Position numbers and translations under genes: made by a program. The notes below the pieces were generated by a model that ran no database searches, was not told the origin of the DNA, and saw only the letters and a list, made by a program, of their open reading frames with translations. Of a DNA stretch of 36,923 nucleotides, positions 20,497 to 28,267 are shown in pieces; positions within the stretch are counted from its first letter, which is position 1, and each line of letters begins with the position of its first letter. Origin of the DNA: a virus; the IMG/VR virus record IMGVR_UViG_3300012936_000058, positions 1-36,923 of that record; one strand, written 5' to 3'.

Positions 20497-21755
20497 ATTG
20501 TTTCAACTCCTGTGTTGTATTGACCACTGCCTCTTTTAGTATATTGTGAAATAATACTATCTTGTTTTGCATAATGTATTTTAAGATCAAATTGTGTTTC
20601 ATATGAATTTAACAACCATCCTTCTAAACGACTATTACCGAAGTTGAACATACAGACAGGACGCCATGATGAATTGATTATAGGTTTGGTAATTTTCTTT
20701 CGATTAGCAATTACAATTTTCGTGTTCTCGCTTATACTATTATTTAATCTCTTGGTCTGGATGAATTGGTTAAATTCACCATACTTCTTGTTGCTCAATC
20801 TAAACATAACGGATATGTCTTTGTTATCCATAACACCGTTGAGTGCATTGTATATAGAAACTAATTCATCATATGCTGTTTCTTCATTTAGCAAAATGAT
20901 CATAGGGAATCTATTTAGGATTCTTAAAGATTCGAATATTTGATTAACATTCCATACATCACTACGTACTACAACATTGGCACTATTTCTGTCATAAATT
21001 TTTGATGCTAAAATGTTATCAACAGTAGGAACAGAATCAAAATAGTGTAAACCATATAGTCTACGCTTGTCATATAGTTCACTAATATTGTTTGCATTGG
21101 GTTTACCAACTTCTTTTTCAATAAGGTTGTAAGTTGCTTGTGAAACATTTTTAAGTTCATAATTATATACTCCTGGTATGAATTTTTCTTTATTCATGTC
21201 GTATTCAACAAGACTGTTATAGTATTCTTGAATATCAGAGTCAATTTCAAATTGGTCTTTGAACTTGAGTGCAACGCCTACAACTCTGTAAACATTTACT
21301 TCGTTGAACGTAAAATAATGAACGTGCTTATCATAATGATATCCACCATCTTTTGTATTACGTTTTAGATCATTTATCTTGTCAATAACTTGATTACTAA
21401 AAGGGAATCTAATTGCAATGTAATCTGACTTGTCTTTGGCAACGTGTCTTACCCAATGACTTTTATCAACTTCTCTGTGTGGCTCACGTATCTTGTCAAC
21501 AATGTTTTCAATTTGTATACCAACTTCACTAAATTGTTCTTGATACCAATCCAACATTAATTTTTTAACAAGTTCGTGTTGCTTCTCAGTAAGTGCTTTA
21601 CCTTTGAATACTTGTCTACCAATACTTGATAGAACCTTTTCATTTTCAGGATACAATTTAAAAACATTATCACGCCAAGTTTTACCGGGCAGATTAGTTA
21701 GTCCTATCAAGAACTCGAGACAGTCTTCAATTGTGTAGTCATGATATGATTGCAT
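20493..21755 (-). CDS. UvsW-linked protein, 420 aa, possible inactive helicase-like
   Basis: Unrecognised protein, coupled to uvsW by an ATGA overlap. An N-terminal helical part is followed by a segment (YIAIRFPFSNQVIDKIND ... HVHYFTF) reminiscent of the HARP domain of fork-remodelling helicases. The C-terminal half (NANNISELYDKRRLYGLHYF, RFPMIILLNEE, NTKIVIANRKKITKPIINSSWRP) has RecA-like strand spacing but shows no Walker A (GxGKT), DExH or arginine-finger motif. It may be a degenerate helicase that partners UvsW, or an unrelated fork-binding protein. First gene of the operon from the promoter at 21778. Confidence 0.7.
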   Translation of the reverse strand: MQSYHDYTIEDCLEFLIGLTNLPGKTWRDNVFKLYPENEKVLSSIGRQVFKGKALTEKQHELVKKLMLDWYQEQFSEVGIQIENIVDKIREPHREVDKSHWVRHVAKDKSDYIAIRFPFSNQVIDKINDLKRNTKDGGYHYDKHVHYFTFNEVNVYRVVGVALKFKDQFEIDSDIQEYYNSLVEYDMNKEKFIPGVYNYELKNVSQATYNLIEKEVGKPNANNISELYDKRRLYGLHYFDSVPTVDNILASKIYDRNSANVVVRSDVWNVNQIFESLRILNRFPMIILLNEETAYDELVSIYNALNGVMDNKDISVMFRLSNKKYGEFNQFIQTKRLNNSISENTKIVIANRKKITKPIINSSWRPVCMFNFGNSRLEGWLLNSYETQFDLKIHYAKQDSIISQYTKRGSGQYNTGVETI

Positions 21756-21777
21756 GATTAATTCCTTATTCTTAAGT

Positions 21778-21806
21778 ATTATACTATACTATAGACAAGA
21801 AGTCAA
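21778..21806 (-). promoter_or_regulatory. sigma70-type promoter of the uvsW operon
   Basis: TTGACT (21801-21806), 17-base spacer, TATAAT (21778-21783) on the minus strand, about 23 bases before the operon's first ATG, overlapping the 3' end of the GT-B-like gene. An AAGGAAT is between them. Fourth copy of the shared promoter, giving the left boundary of the accessory island. Confidence 0.88.
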
Positions 21807-22637
21807 GCGTTTTAGTGGGATTCCTTGAGATATTTCAGGCACACTCCATTCTGAATATGCCAAATTGTTTAACCATTGTTGTCTATCATAGACAATTGGA
21901 TTTTCTATGTTTACCAATACAGGGTTTGCTACGTCCCATGCAAGGCTTTCTGGACCAACAAAAGCGTGGATACCTTCAATGGTTGCAAGTGTGGCCGGAT
22001 TGCTTGACCAATTTACAACTGCGTATGTGTTTGTCAAGTCCAAATCAAAATCATCATACGTTCCTTGTATGTGTTCAGGACGTTGTAATTTTACATTATC
22101 AAATTCGTGTTGTATGCCATCAAGTTTGCAACGTGGGTGTGGACGAATAATTATTTCTCTATCTGTGTGTTGACGTAATGTACTAATTGTTTCTATTACC
22201 CAATTAGATATAGGAGGCATTGATCGCCATTGATGACTTTTATCATGTTGTGTGCAAATTAGAATATGTCCTTCTTTGCTTTCACGCATAGGTTTTAATT
22301 TAAGTCCAAGACTGTCTGCACGTTCACTGTTGTTACCAACAGGACCAAAGTTGGCCTCTCTGTTAATGCCATTGACACCAACCTTCCACATGATCCCTCT
22401 TTTCAATGCACCTACTTCTAAAACTATTACTGGTTTGTTTTGTTTGCGAAACAGTTCCCAAACATTTTTGTTTGCTGTCATTCTTCCGTGCCATAGCACA
22501 CTCCATATGACTGCAACATCTGCGTTGTTGTCATTGTAAACAACTTCATGTCCAAGTTGTCCACAACCTTGTGCAAATGCTTCAAACACAGGTGCAGAGT
22601 TTAATGCTCCGTTATTTGTAAACAAACTAAACTTCAT
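21789..22637 (-). CDS. GT-B-like glycan-modifying protein, paralogue A
   Basis: Rossmann-type protein of 282 residues with capsule-synthesis-like features: EGHILICTQHDKSHQW (start of the second domain), a conserved REIIIRPHPRCKL phosphate-contact strand, then NTYAVVNWSSNPATLATIEGIHAFVGP, the acidic/ribose-binding part of the nucleotide-sugar site (cf. KpsC/KpsS and related GT-B folds). It ends with the motif W-LNNLAYSEWSVPEISQG, also present in the next two paralogues. It overlaps the 25-residue membrane peptide before it (ATGA). Probably transfers or polymerises a sugar; substrate unknown. Confidence 0.75.
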   Translation of the reverse strand: MKFSLFTNNGALNSAPVFEAFAQGCGQLGHEVVYNDNNADVAVIWSVLWHGRMTANKNVWELFRKQNKPVIVLEVGALKRGIMWKVGVNGINREANFGPVGNNSERADSLGLKLKPMRESKEGHILICTQHDKSHQWRSMPPISNWVIETISTLRQHTDREIIIRPHPRCKLDGIQHEFDNVKLQRPEHIQGTYDDFDLDLTNTYAVVNWSSNPATLATIEGIHAFVGPESLAWDVANPVLVNIENPIVYDRQQWLNNLAYSEWSVPEISQGIPLKRLTSCL

Positions 22638-22711
22638 TTCTTTAACTTTCTAATAATCCAGGCAACCAATGCCATTATGGCAGTTATTAATGCTCCTATA
22701 CCTAACTTCAT
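22634..22711 (-). CDS. Transmembrane micro-peptide, 25 aa
   Basis: Reads MKLGIGALITAIMALVAW followed by IIRKLKK: one uninterrupted hydrophobic helix with a positively charged end, i.e. a single-pass membrane peptide. It fills exactly the gap between two glycosyltransferase-type genes, with ATGA at both junctions, so the ribosome could pass straight from one gene through it to the next. It is too short for a routine gene caller. It may anchor the adjacent enzymes to the membrane or simply keep coupling; both are guesses. Confidence 0.6.
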   Translation of the reverse strand: MKLGIGALITAIMALVAWIIRKLKK

Positions 22712-23535
22712 GAAATGTTTTTCCAGTAGTCTTCTTCTCTTACTCTGAATAAATCTCTTTTGCGACTTGATCCTTCTTTTTTACGAGCACCTTTTAAATG
22801 ATCAAAGTATGCTCCAAGTTCTGTATTAATTAAAGGATGTCCTTCCCCTTTGACAAGATGTCCGCTTAGATCGTGTATGTTATTGTGTGCAGTTCTAATC
22901 TTCTTAAGCACTTCGTCAAATACATAACTATCGTGCCATTCTTCCATAGTGAAGATACCTTGTTCTGCTTGTTCATATACTCGTTCAAACTCTGCTAAAA
23001 ATAATTTTGCAGATTCTGTTTTTATATGCAAACCATAAAAGCCACACTCAGGCCACTTGTGTCCTCTACCTAAGTAACTTAACCAAGTGTTGGTTGGAAA
23101 GAAACTAATAAATTTTTCATATGTAATTGGACTATGGCACACTGTATCTGCATCCATCCAAACAACTAAATCATATTGCTCGTCTTGGCAAGCATCAAAC
23201 ACTGCATAAACTTTATTGGCAAACCTTATAGCGTCCCACTTGAATTCTTTATGCCAGTCTCTTGGACGTTTTGCTTTTATTTCTGGAGGACACTTACCGT
23301 TTGCTTTTGGTATATCTTTCCATTTAGTTTTAAATTTTTGTAATTTTTCAAGATTTGTTTCAGCACTCCATATACCAATTCTATCATCTCCTGTCGGCAC
23401 AGTAGGATTACAGTCTTCAGCATATACACGTAAACTTATTTTTTTATCAACGTTTTTGCTAAACGTATCTATAAAACGTTGTCCATACTGTTCCATACCT
23501 GCTTGATGAAAAGTAGTTACTACAAGTACTTCCAT
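22708..23535 (-). CDS. GT-A glycosyltransferase, 275 aa
   Basis: Nucleotide-sugar-dependent transferase with a DxD-type metal motif in YDLVVWMDADTVCHS. N-terminal strand MEVLVVTTFHQAG and the later ECGFYGLHIKTESAKLF and HDSYVFDEVLKKI match GT-A family elements. The frame extends to 23565, but the ATG at 23535 overlaps the previous stop as TAATG and gives the natural start. Last-but-two gene of the GT block; its product probably adds a sugar to a glycan built by the neighbours. Confidence 0.85.
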   Translation of the reverse strand: MEVLVVTTFHQAGMEQYGQRFIDTFSKNVDKKISLRVYAEDCNPTVPTGDDRIGIWSAETNLEKLQKFKTKWKDIPKANGKCPPEIKAKRPRDWHKEFKWDAIRFANKVYAVFDACQDEQYDLVVWMDADTVCHSPITYEKFISFFPTNTWLSYLGRGHKWPECGFYGLHIKTESAKLFLAEFERVYEQAEQGIFTMEEWHDSYVFDEVLKKIRTAHNNIHDLSGHLVKGEGHPLINTELGAYFDHLKGARKKEGSSRKRDLFRVREEDYWKNIS

Positions 23536-24461
23536 TATACAAACCTCTTCATATGTTCCCAACATTCGCCTGTGCGTAATTCATCTAACCTCCAATGACA
23601 CATTGCAAGTTTTTCAAGCCATGCGCCTCTATCAAACTGCTTTGGATTATTCAAGTCTATAAAGTTTGTATGTGCAACATCTTTTGCTTGACTTCTTCCT
23701 GCGTCTGATAAAAAGATAGGAACGCCTTCAATAGCGGCAATAATTGTTGGACTGCTGTTATGTCCAACACAGGCTTTAGCATGACGTAAGTCATCAAATA
23801 AACTTGGTGATCTACTTACGTTTACATCAATTCCTAATTCTTTTATACGTGCTGGATATTCATCACGTTGTTTGTCACCTGGATGAAATCTAACAAGTAT
23901 TGGATCATGGCAAACTGCTTTTATTCTTGCAACAGTTTGTGTTAGCCATTGTAATACATTTTGTCCTTGCATACTCCAACCACCGTCACGTTGACAAGTA
24001 ATTAGAATATATTGGCCTTCGTCTTTTTGTTTCCAAGGTTTGACTTCAATTCCTAAATCCTTTTTAAGTTTTTGCCATCTTGCAGGATTAACTTGTGAAT
24101 TACAATATTCTCCTGTGTTAGCAAATATGCCATCAAAACTATAACGCAAATATGTTTTGCTGTTACCTTTATCATATGCAAGAAATAAATTACTATCAAC
24201 AATACAACAACGTTTACCTCTACGCATTTGATTTTCGTAAACAAGTCTACGTAATTTTAAGTGTGGTGTATTTTTACTGTTAGCATGAACAAAGCCTTGT
24301 ATAACAGCAACGTCTGTGTCTAAAGGGTGTAGTGTGTTAACTATCATACCTTTGTCGCCCATTCTGTTAACGCCTTCAATATAATTTTTAAGTAGTGCAG
24401 GCTTCTCTGGATTTGAATTACCAGGCGGGATAACTCTCATGTATGATGCTACTGTTAACAC
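23535..24461 (-). CDS. GT-B-like protein, paralogue B
   Basis: Second of the tandem paralogues (308 aa). Same order: GQYILITCQRDGGWS, PILVRFHPGDKQRDEY (the RPHP-type strand), ACVGHNSSPTIIAAIEGVPIFL (nucleotide-sugar site with the 'NSS' step), and FDRGAWLEKLAMCHWRLDELRTG (shared C-terminal tail). The N-terminal half is divergent and carries HPLDTDVAVIQGFVH. It overlaps paralogue C by seven bases and the GT-A gene by one. Likely the same type of reaction as paralogue A but a different acceptor. Confidence 0.75.
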   Translation of the reverse strand: MLTVASYMRVIPPGNSNPEKPALLKNYIEGVNRMGDKGMIVNTLHPLDTDVAVIQGFVHANSKNTPHLKLRRLVYENQMRRGKRCCIVDSNLFLAYDKGNSKTYLRYSFDGIFANTGEYCNSQVNPARWQKLKKDLGIEVKPWKQKDEGQYILITCQRDGGWSMQGQNVLQWLTQTVARIKAVCHDPILVRFHPGDKQRDEYPARIKELGIDVNVSRSPSLFDDLRHAKACVGHNSSPTIIAAIEGVPIFLSDAGRSQAKDVAHTNFIDLNNPKQFDRGAWLEKLAMCHWRLDELRTGECWEHMKRFV

Positions 24462-25279
24462 AAGTTTAACTCCTCTATAATTGATAGTGCTGTGCCGTTT
24501 TCTAATTCTGCTGTACTGAAGTTACAGTATGCTAACCAGTTTTGCCATGCAACAACTTTGTCATGATCGGCCCTATATGGATTTTCAATGTCTGCTATAT
24601 TCTTTGTACACAATGCATCAGCGGCACCTGGTGCAGTTGCTATGGCTGGGATTCCTGAACTAATTGCTTCTGTTGCCGCAATACTATTGTAAGTTACAAG
24701 TGCGTAAATTTGATCTCTATCAATTTGTGCAGGTACACTATTGTCTCCTACACGCATTACTCTGCCTACTTTATCACGTACAATTATTTTTCTGTCGGTA
24801 TGTTTTTTTAATTCTTGCATAGTATCAAACAACCATTGGTCTCTGGTGATGCCATAATACATACAAGGTTTTTCTGAAGGTGTTACAACAAGAATAGGAC
24901 CGTCATGATTTTTCCAACCTCTAAATCTTAGTTTTTCATTTGCTCCTGGCAATCGCATAAATCTATCTTCTGGCAAATCATATCTTGGCGTAAAATGTTG
25001 TACATCATTTTTTACAACTCTGTGCCAGTCTTTACGTTTTTGCAAATTACCCATATACCCTGTATCAATATAGTAAAATGTTCTGCCTGTCTTAAGACAG
25101 AAACGCATGATTTTACGTTCAGTAAGTCCTCTTACAACAATAGGAGTATTAGTATGCCATTCGTCTAATTGTAATTCTTTTAAACTTGTTGGGATAACTT
25201 TTTCAAAACAGTTTGTTAAAAGTTTACTAATAGCATCACTGCTATCTGCTACAAAACATTCAGGCCTTTTCTTTATCAT
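24455..25279 (-). CDS. GT-B-like protein, paralogue C
   Basis: Third paralogue (274 aa): GPILVVTPSEKPCMYYG, DRKIIVRDKVGRVMRVG (here the HP of RPHP is replaced, so the site is modified), ALVTYNSIAATEAISSGIPAIATAPGAA and KVVAWQNWLAYCNFSTAELENG (same tail as A and B). The loss of the RPHP histidine suggests it is either inactive, a structural partner of A and B, or specific for a different donor. It overlaps the 155-residue gene by four bases. Confidence 0.72.
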   Translation of the reverse strand: MIKKRPECFVADSSDAISKLLTNCFEKVIPTSLKELQLDEWHTNTPIVVRGLTERKIMRFCLKTGRTFYYIDTGYMGNLQKRKDWHRVVKNDVQHFTPRYDLPEDRFMRLPGANEKLRFRGWKNHDGPILVVTPSEKPCMYYGITRDQWLFDTMQELKKHTDRKIIVRDKVGRVMRVGDNSVPAQIDRDQIYALVTYNSIAATEAISSGIPAIATAPGAADALCTKNIADIENPYRADHDKVVAWQNWLAYCNFSTAELENGTALSIIEELNLC

Positions 25280-25743
25280 AGTCTGTTTCTTAACTTCCTT
25301 CTTTTGCTTACGTAGTGGTCGAATTGATCTTTATTATAGTTATTATAGTAACCCTTCTTTTCTAACTCAAGACTGGCATCATCAAGTTTTGTAATTTTTT
25401 GTATAAAGATCATTGTCCATTCATTGTGAAATCCTAATAGCCAAATGTCTTTACCACGTTTATTTAAACTATGATTCAAACCTTCAACAGCGCCTTCAAG
25501 ATAATCTAAGCCAAAAGGATTATGTATTGAATATACAATCACAACATCTTTTTCGCCATCAAACTTTTCTATTTCTGTATTGACAACATCTAAAAATTCT
25601 CTATAGTCTGCTTCAACAAAAGAAACCTTGTCATTAACAAATGTTGCTTTAGCATAAGGGCATGGCGATAGATTGTTAAACTGTTCACTTACTCTTGATA
25701 GTTGACCGAATGCCCAGTCTTTAACTTTTTCCTGTATCGTCAT
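25276..25743 (-). CDS. Hypothetical protein, 155 aa
   Basis: Contains a CPYAKATF segment and a beta-alpha-beta body (KDVVIVYSIHNPFGLDYLEG, IWLLGFHNEWTMIFIQK) and ends in a charged helix. The NLSPCPYAKA word recalls the short Cys-Pro-Tyr/Phe-Ala signature of DUF1415-type proteins, but the match is weak. It overlaps both neighbours (4 and 23 bases), so it belongs to the glycosyltransferase transcript. Function unknown. Confidence 0.65.
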   Translation of the reverse strand: MTIQEKVKDWAFGQLSRVSEQFNNLSPCPYAKATFVNDKVSFVEADYREFLDVVNTEIEKFDGEKDVVIVYSIHNPFGLDYLEGAVEGLNHSLNKRGKDIWLLGFHNEWTMIFIQKITKLDDASLELEKKGYYNNYNKDQFDHYVSKRRKLRNRL

Positions 25744-26428
25744 TAGTATACATCATGTCTGTTAGATATTTTTTCCAAACATCACCATAGGCGCAGTGTC
25801 TGTAATTTTCAAACCAAGGACCGCCTTCTGTGTAGTGTAAGGCTCTTGGGGTTCCGTCTTCAGGTTCTTGATACCAACCTACAAGCCAGTTCCATTCATG
25901 ACTTAATTGACCTATTTCTTCATCTTTCAACCAACTAAATCTATGCAAATATTTTCCTGTTGTGTCTTTGTTGTTAACAAGTTCTGTTGTTAATGCTTTG
26001 TTACTTGGATGGCCACAGTTGTATAAGATTACACTTGACCAGTTCTTTCTTGGATATAATGTTTGTACTTGTCCGTCCATCTTCATACCAGGCTTAGGTG
26101 TATAATCATGATGCACACACATAACAGCATACTTGTCATCTGCTTGATCAAAAAGGTTTTTAACATTTTCAAGAAACACAATATCGCTATCACAAAACAA
26201 TGCCCAACCTTGGAAGTTAGTCAGTTCTGGTACAAGGAATCTACTAAATGTAAATTCTGTTGAACCTAATTTATCTTCACCCCTCCAATACCAACCTTGT
26301 TCTTTTAGTTCTGATAATTTTAATGGGTGTACTTCTGCTGTTGGCGAATTAACTTCTATGCTATGCTTACAAACTTGCCAAGCAATATCTTCTCTTGTGT
26401 CGTATCCTACGTAAATTTTTTGTGTCAT
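25721..26428 (-). CDS. GT8-like glycosyltransferase, 235 aa
   Basis: Starts KIYVGYDTREDIAWQVCKHS, like family-8-type transferases, and has the metal-binding DSD of ALFCDSDIVFLENV and a later WSSVILYNCGHPSN and GGPWFENYRHC near the acceptor site. The fold and length suit a GT-A transferase. Overlaps the nucleotidyltransferase-cupin gene by four bases. It probably uses the NDP-sugar produced by that neighbour, an inference from order only. Confidence 0.82.
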   Translation of the reverse strand: MTQKIYVGYDTREDIAWQVCKHSIEVNSPTAEVHPLKLSELKEQGWYWRGEDKLGSTEFTFSRFLVPELTNFQGWALFCDSDIVFLENVKNLFDQADDKYAVMCVHHDYTPKPGMKMDGQVQTLYPRKNWSSVILYNCGHPSNKALTTELVNNKDTTGKYLHRFSWLKDEEIGQLSHEWNWLVGWYQEPEDGTPRALHYTEGGPWFENYRHCAYGDVWKKYLTDMMYTNDDTGKS

Positions 26429-27192
26429 CTTCTCTCTATATCTTCCTCAACACATTTGTCGCCATACTGTACCTCGAGTATATGACAAGGTTCTGTTGAT
26501 TCGTTTACTCCTTTGTGCCATACTGTTCTGCCTATATCGTATGACCTATTTGTATTCAACACTTGCACATCGCTTCGTCCTTCGTACTCTGTTTCAATTT
26601 TACATTGACCTTTAAGTACGTACCAGTTTTCTGCTCTATGCTTGTGCCTTTGCATTGACAAACTACTATTAGGATTTATAACAAGTTCTTTTACTTTGTA
26701 ACCTTCTTTGTCATCAAGCACTCTGTACCAACCCCAATTACGTTGCGTCTTTGGGTGTTTGTAATTTTCAAGTATCCAACTTGAAGAATTCTTTTTATCA
26801 GTGCCGCCTACACCAAACACAAATGAAACTCTTTCTGTGTTGTCGTAGACATCCATTTCAGGAACATTACCGTCTACTCTATCACCACCATTAGCAACAA
26901 TGATCCTGTCGTTCATTCCTGTAGTTGAAAGGAGTTTGAATATAGCACCGCCGGCATCGTCAAACTTATCGTCATTCATTACTTCAATGACTCTATCAAC
27001 TACTTCAAGGCTCTCTATAATTTGCACACGTTCTTCCCATGGCATAAACGGAGCACCTTTTTTACGTGTCAACCATTCGTCTGAATTAATCCCTACTACC
27101 AATTTGTCTCCAAGTTTTTTAGCCGCTTTAAAGTATGCTAAATGACCTGAGTGTAGAGGATCGAAGCCTCCTGTAACCAACACGTACCTCAT
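26425..27192 (-). CDS. Nucleotidyltransferase-cupin fusion, 255 aa
   Basis: Two domains. Residues about 1-130 are a cytidylyl/adenylyltransferase of the RfaE/HldE-TagD type: YVLVTGGFDPLHSGHLAYF (HxGH), WLTRKKGAPFMPWEERVQII, and VANGGDRVDGNVPE. Residues about 160-255 are a sugar-isomerase-type cupin: SSLSMQRHKHRAENWYVLKG, GRTVWHKGVNES and HILEVQYGDKCVEEDIER, matching the C-terminal cupin of type II phosphomannose isomerase/GDP-mannose pyrophosphorylase. The combination would make an activated sugar (NDP-heptose or NDP-hexose). I recognise no standard bacterial gene with this exact fusion. First gene of its strand segment, with a possible TTAAATA motif six bases ahead. Confidence 0.88.
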   Translation of the reverse strand: MRYVLVTGGFDPLHSGHLAYFKAAKKLGDKLVVGINSDEWLTRKKGAPFMPWEERVQIIESLEVVDRVIEVMNDDKFDDAGGAIFKLLSTTGMNDRIIVANGGDRVDGNVPEMDVYDNTERVSFVFGVGGTDKKNSSSWILENYKHPKTQRNWGWYRVLDDKEGYKVKELVINPNSSLSMQRHKHRAENWYVLKGQCKIETEYEGRSDVQVLNTNRSYDIGRTVWHKGVNESTEPCHILEVQYGDKCVEEDIERR

Positions 27193-27257
27193 GTGTATAT
27201 TTAATTTACAGCCAAATACACAGCATTATTCTTGGCTTCAAAATAAGTAATATTACT

Positions 27258-27851
27258 ATGGATACATTAAATTTATTTGTTCAAACCATTACTCGTGTCA
27301 AGTTTTCCAAGCATGATGAAATGAAAAAACTGTTTGGTAGAGTAGTTGAAGATTACAAAAAGCAGTCCAACAACACAAACATACAGCACATTAATACTTG
27401 GCAAAGCAAAGACAATTTTCAAACTAATAATGCATTTAAGCATATTAGTGAAAGCGAAGATGTTAAGAATTTTTGTAAAGAAATTAATGAAAAGTTAGAC
27501 ATTAAACAAGGACAACACCTTGCAATTACAAGAGCAAAAATACAATGTATACACCCAGGAGGTTGCTTAACTAAATCAAAGAACACTGGTAGTTTTTATA
27601 CTGGTATGTATTTTGTTACAAGTGATCCAAAAAGCGGAGGACTTGTAGTAGACAATCCCGTATCTCAATATTATTTTGATAATATCCCTGTAGAGAACAA
27701 AAATCCATTTAATAGTTGGCAAACATATCTGCCTATGCCTGAAGGCGAACTATACTTTGTTCCTGGGTACTTTGATATTAGTACAACACCAAATTTAAGC
27801 GAATCAGTGTTAGATATAATTACATTTGATATTGAGATAATTAAAAAGTGA
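27258..27851 (+). CDS. Degenerate 2OG-oxygenase-like protein, 197 aa
   Basis: First gene of a three-gene plus-strand block. The second half follows the PF13759 pattern (IHPGGCLTKSKNTGSFYTGMYFVTSDPKSGGLVVDNP; MPEGELYFVPGYFDISTTPN), but the expected metal histidines are missing: the HxD position holds Lys/Asn and the distal His of the usual 'FPSWLxHxxxPN' is replaced (GYFDISTTPN). It therefore looks like a non-catalytic descendant, perhaps sugar- or partner-binding. ATG is preceded by a short AT-rich leader without a clear Shine-Dalgarno. Overlaps the next gene by four bases. Confidence 0.7.
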   Translation: MDTLNLFVQTITRVKFSKHDEMKKLFGRVVEDYKKQSNNTNIQHINTWQSKDNFQTNNAFKHISESEDVKNFCKEINEKLDIKQGQHLAITRAKIQCIHPGGCLTKSKNTGSFYTGMYFVTSDPKSGGLVVDNPVSQYYFDNIPVENKNPFNSWQTYLPMPEGELYFVPGYFDISTTPNLSESVLDIITFDIEIIKK

Positions 27852-28267
27852 AACACATAGATAAACTGTTTGCGGACAGTAACCAAAATAAATTTAGTTA
27901 CGTTCTTATGTTACCTTTAGGAGATAATGTGCTTGAAGCACATCTAACAAATTGGTTAAAGGAACGTGTAAACCTGGTTAAAACGTCTTTTAACAGCGAT
28001 GAAGAACTAATGTATATGTTTGACAGTGCAGACTATGTCTTGTGCAGTGTAGGTGCTTTAAAATGCGTTTTAGACACCACTAAACCGGTGTTTGTAAACA
28101 TACATACTGATAATTTAAAAATTACTAACAAAGAAAATATTTTTGTTTTTGATCCTTATAGAAATGAAGACAAAACCAAAATTGATTACAAACCATTTCT
28201 TAATTTAGCAACCAAATGTTTAAAAGCAGACTTAGATAACCATTGGATACCTTATCATGAAGTGTAG
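27848..28267 (+). CDS. Hypothetical protein, 139 aa (GTG start)
   Basis: Small Rossmann-like protein: FSYVLMLPLGDNVLEAHL, LMYMFDSADYVLCSVGALKCVLD, KPVFVNIHTDN and NIFVFDPYRNED, a beta-alpha pattern close to the nucleotide-binding half of GT-B or methyltransferase folds but without motifs I can name. It starts at GTG inside the previous gene's last codons and overlaps the radical SAM gene by 11 bases. Probably a partner of the radical SAM enzyme that follows, by position. Confidence 0.65.
   Translation: MKHIDKLFADSNQNKFSYVLMLPLGDNVLEAHLTNWLKERVNLVKTSFNSDEELMYMFDSADYVLCSVGALKCVLDTTKPVFVNIHTDNLKITNKENIFVFDPYRNEDKTKIDYKPFLNLATKCLKADLDNHWIPYHEV

Noticed and set aside
27198-27204. TTAAATA as promoter of the nucleotidyltransferase-cupin gene
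   Set aside because: Only six bases from the ATG with no ribosome binding site; could be chance in AT-rich DNA. The similar motif at 34336 is rejected for the same reason.
27258-27851. Active 2OG-Fe(II) oxygenase
   Set aside because: The metal histidines and the distal His are absent, so I describe it as degenerate.
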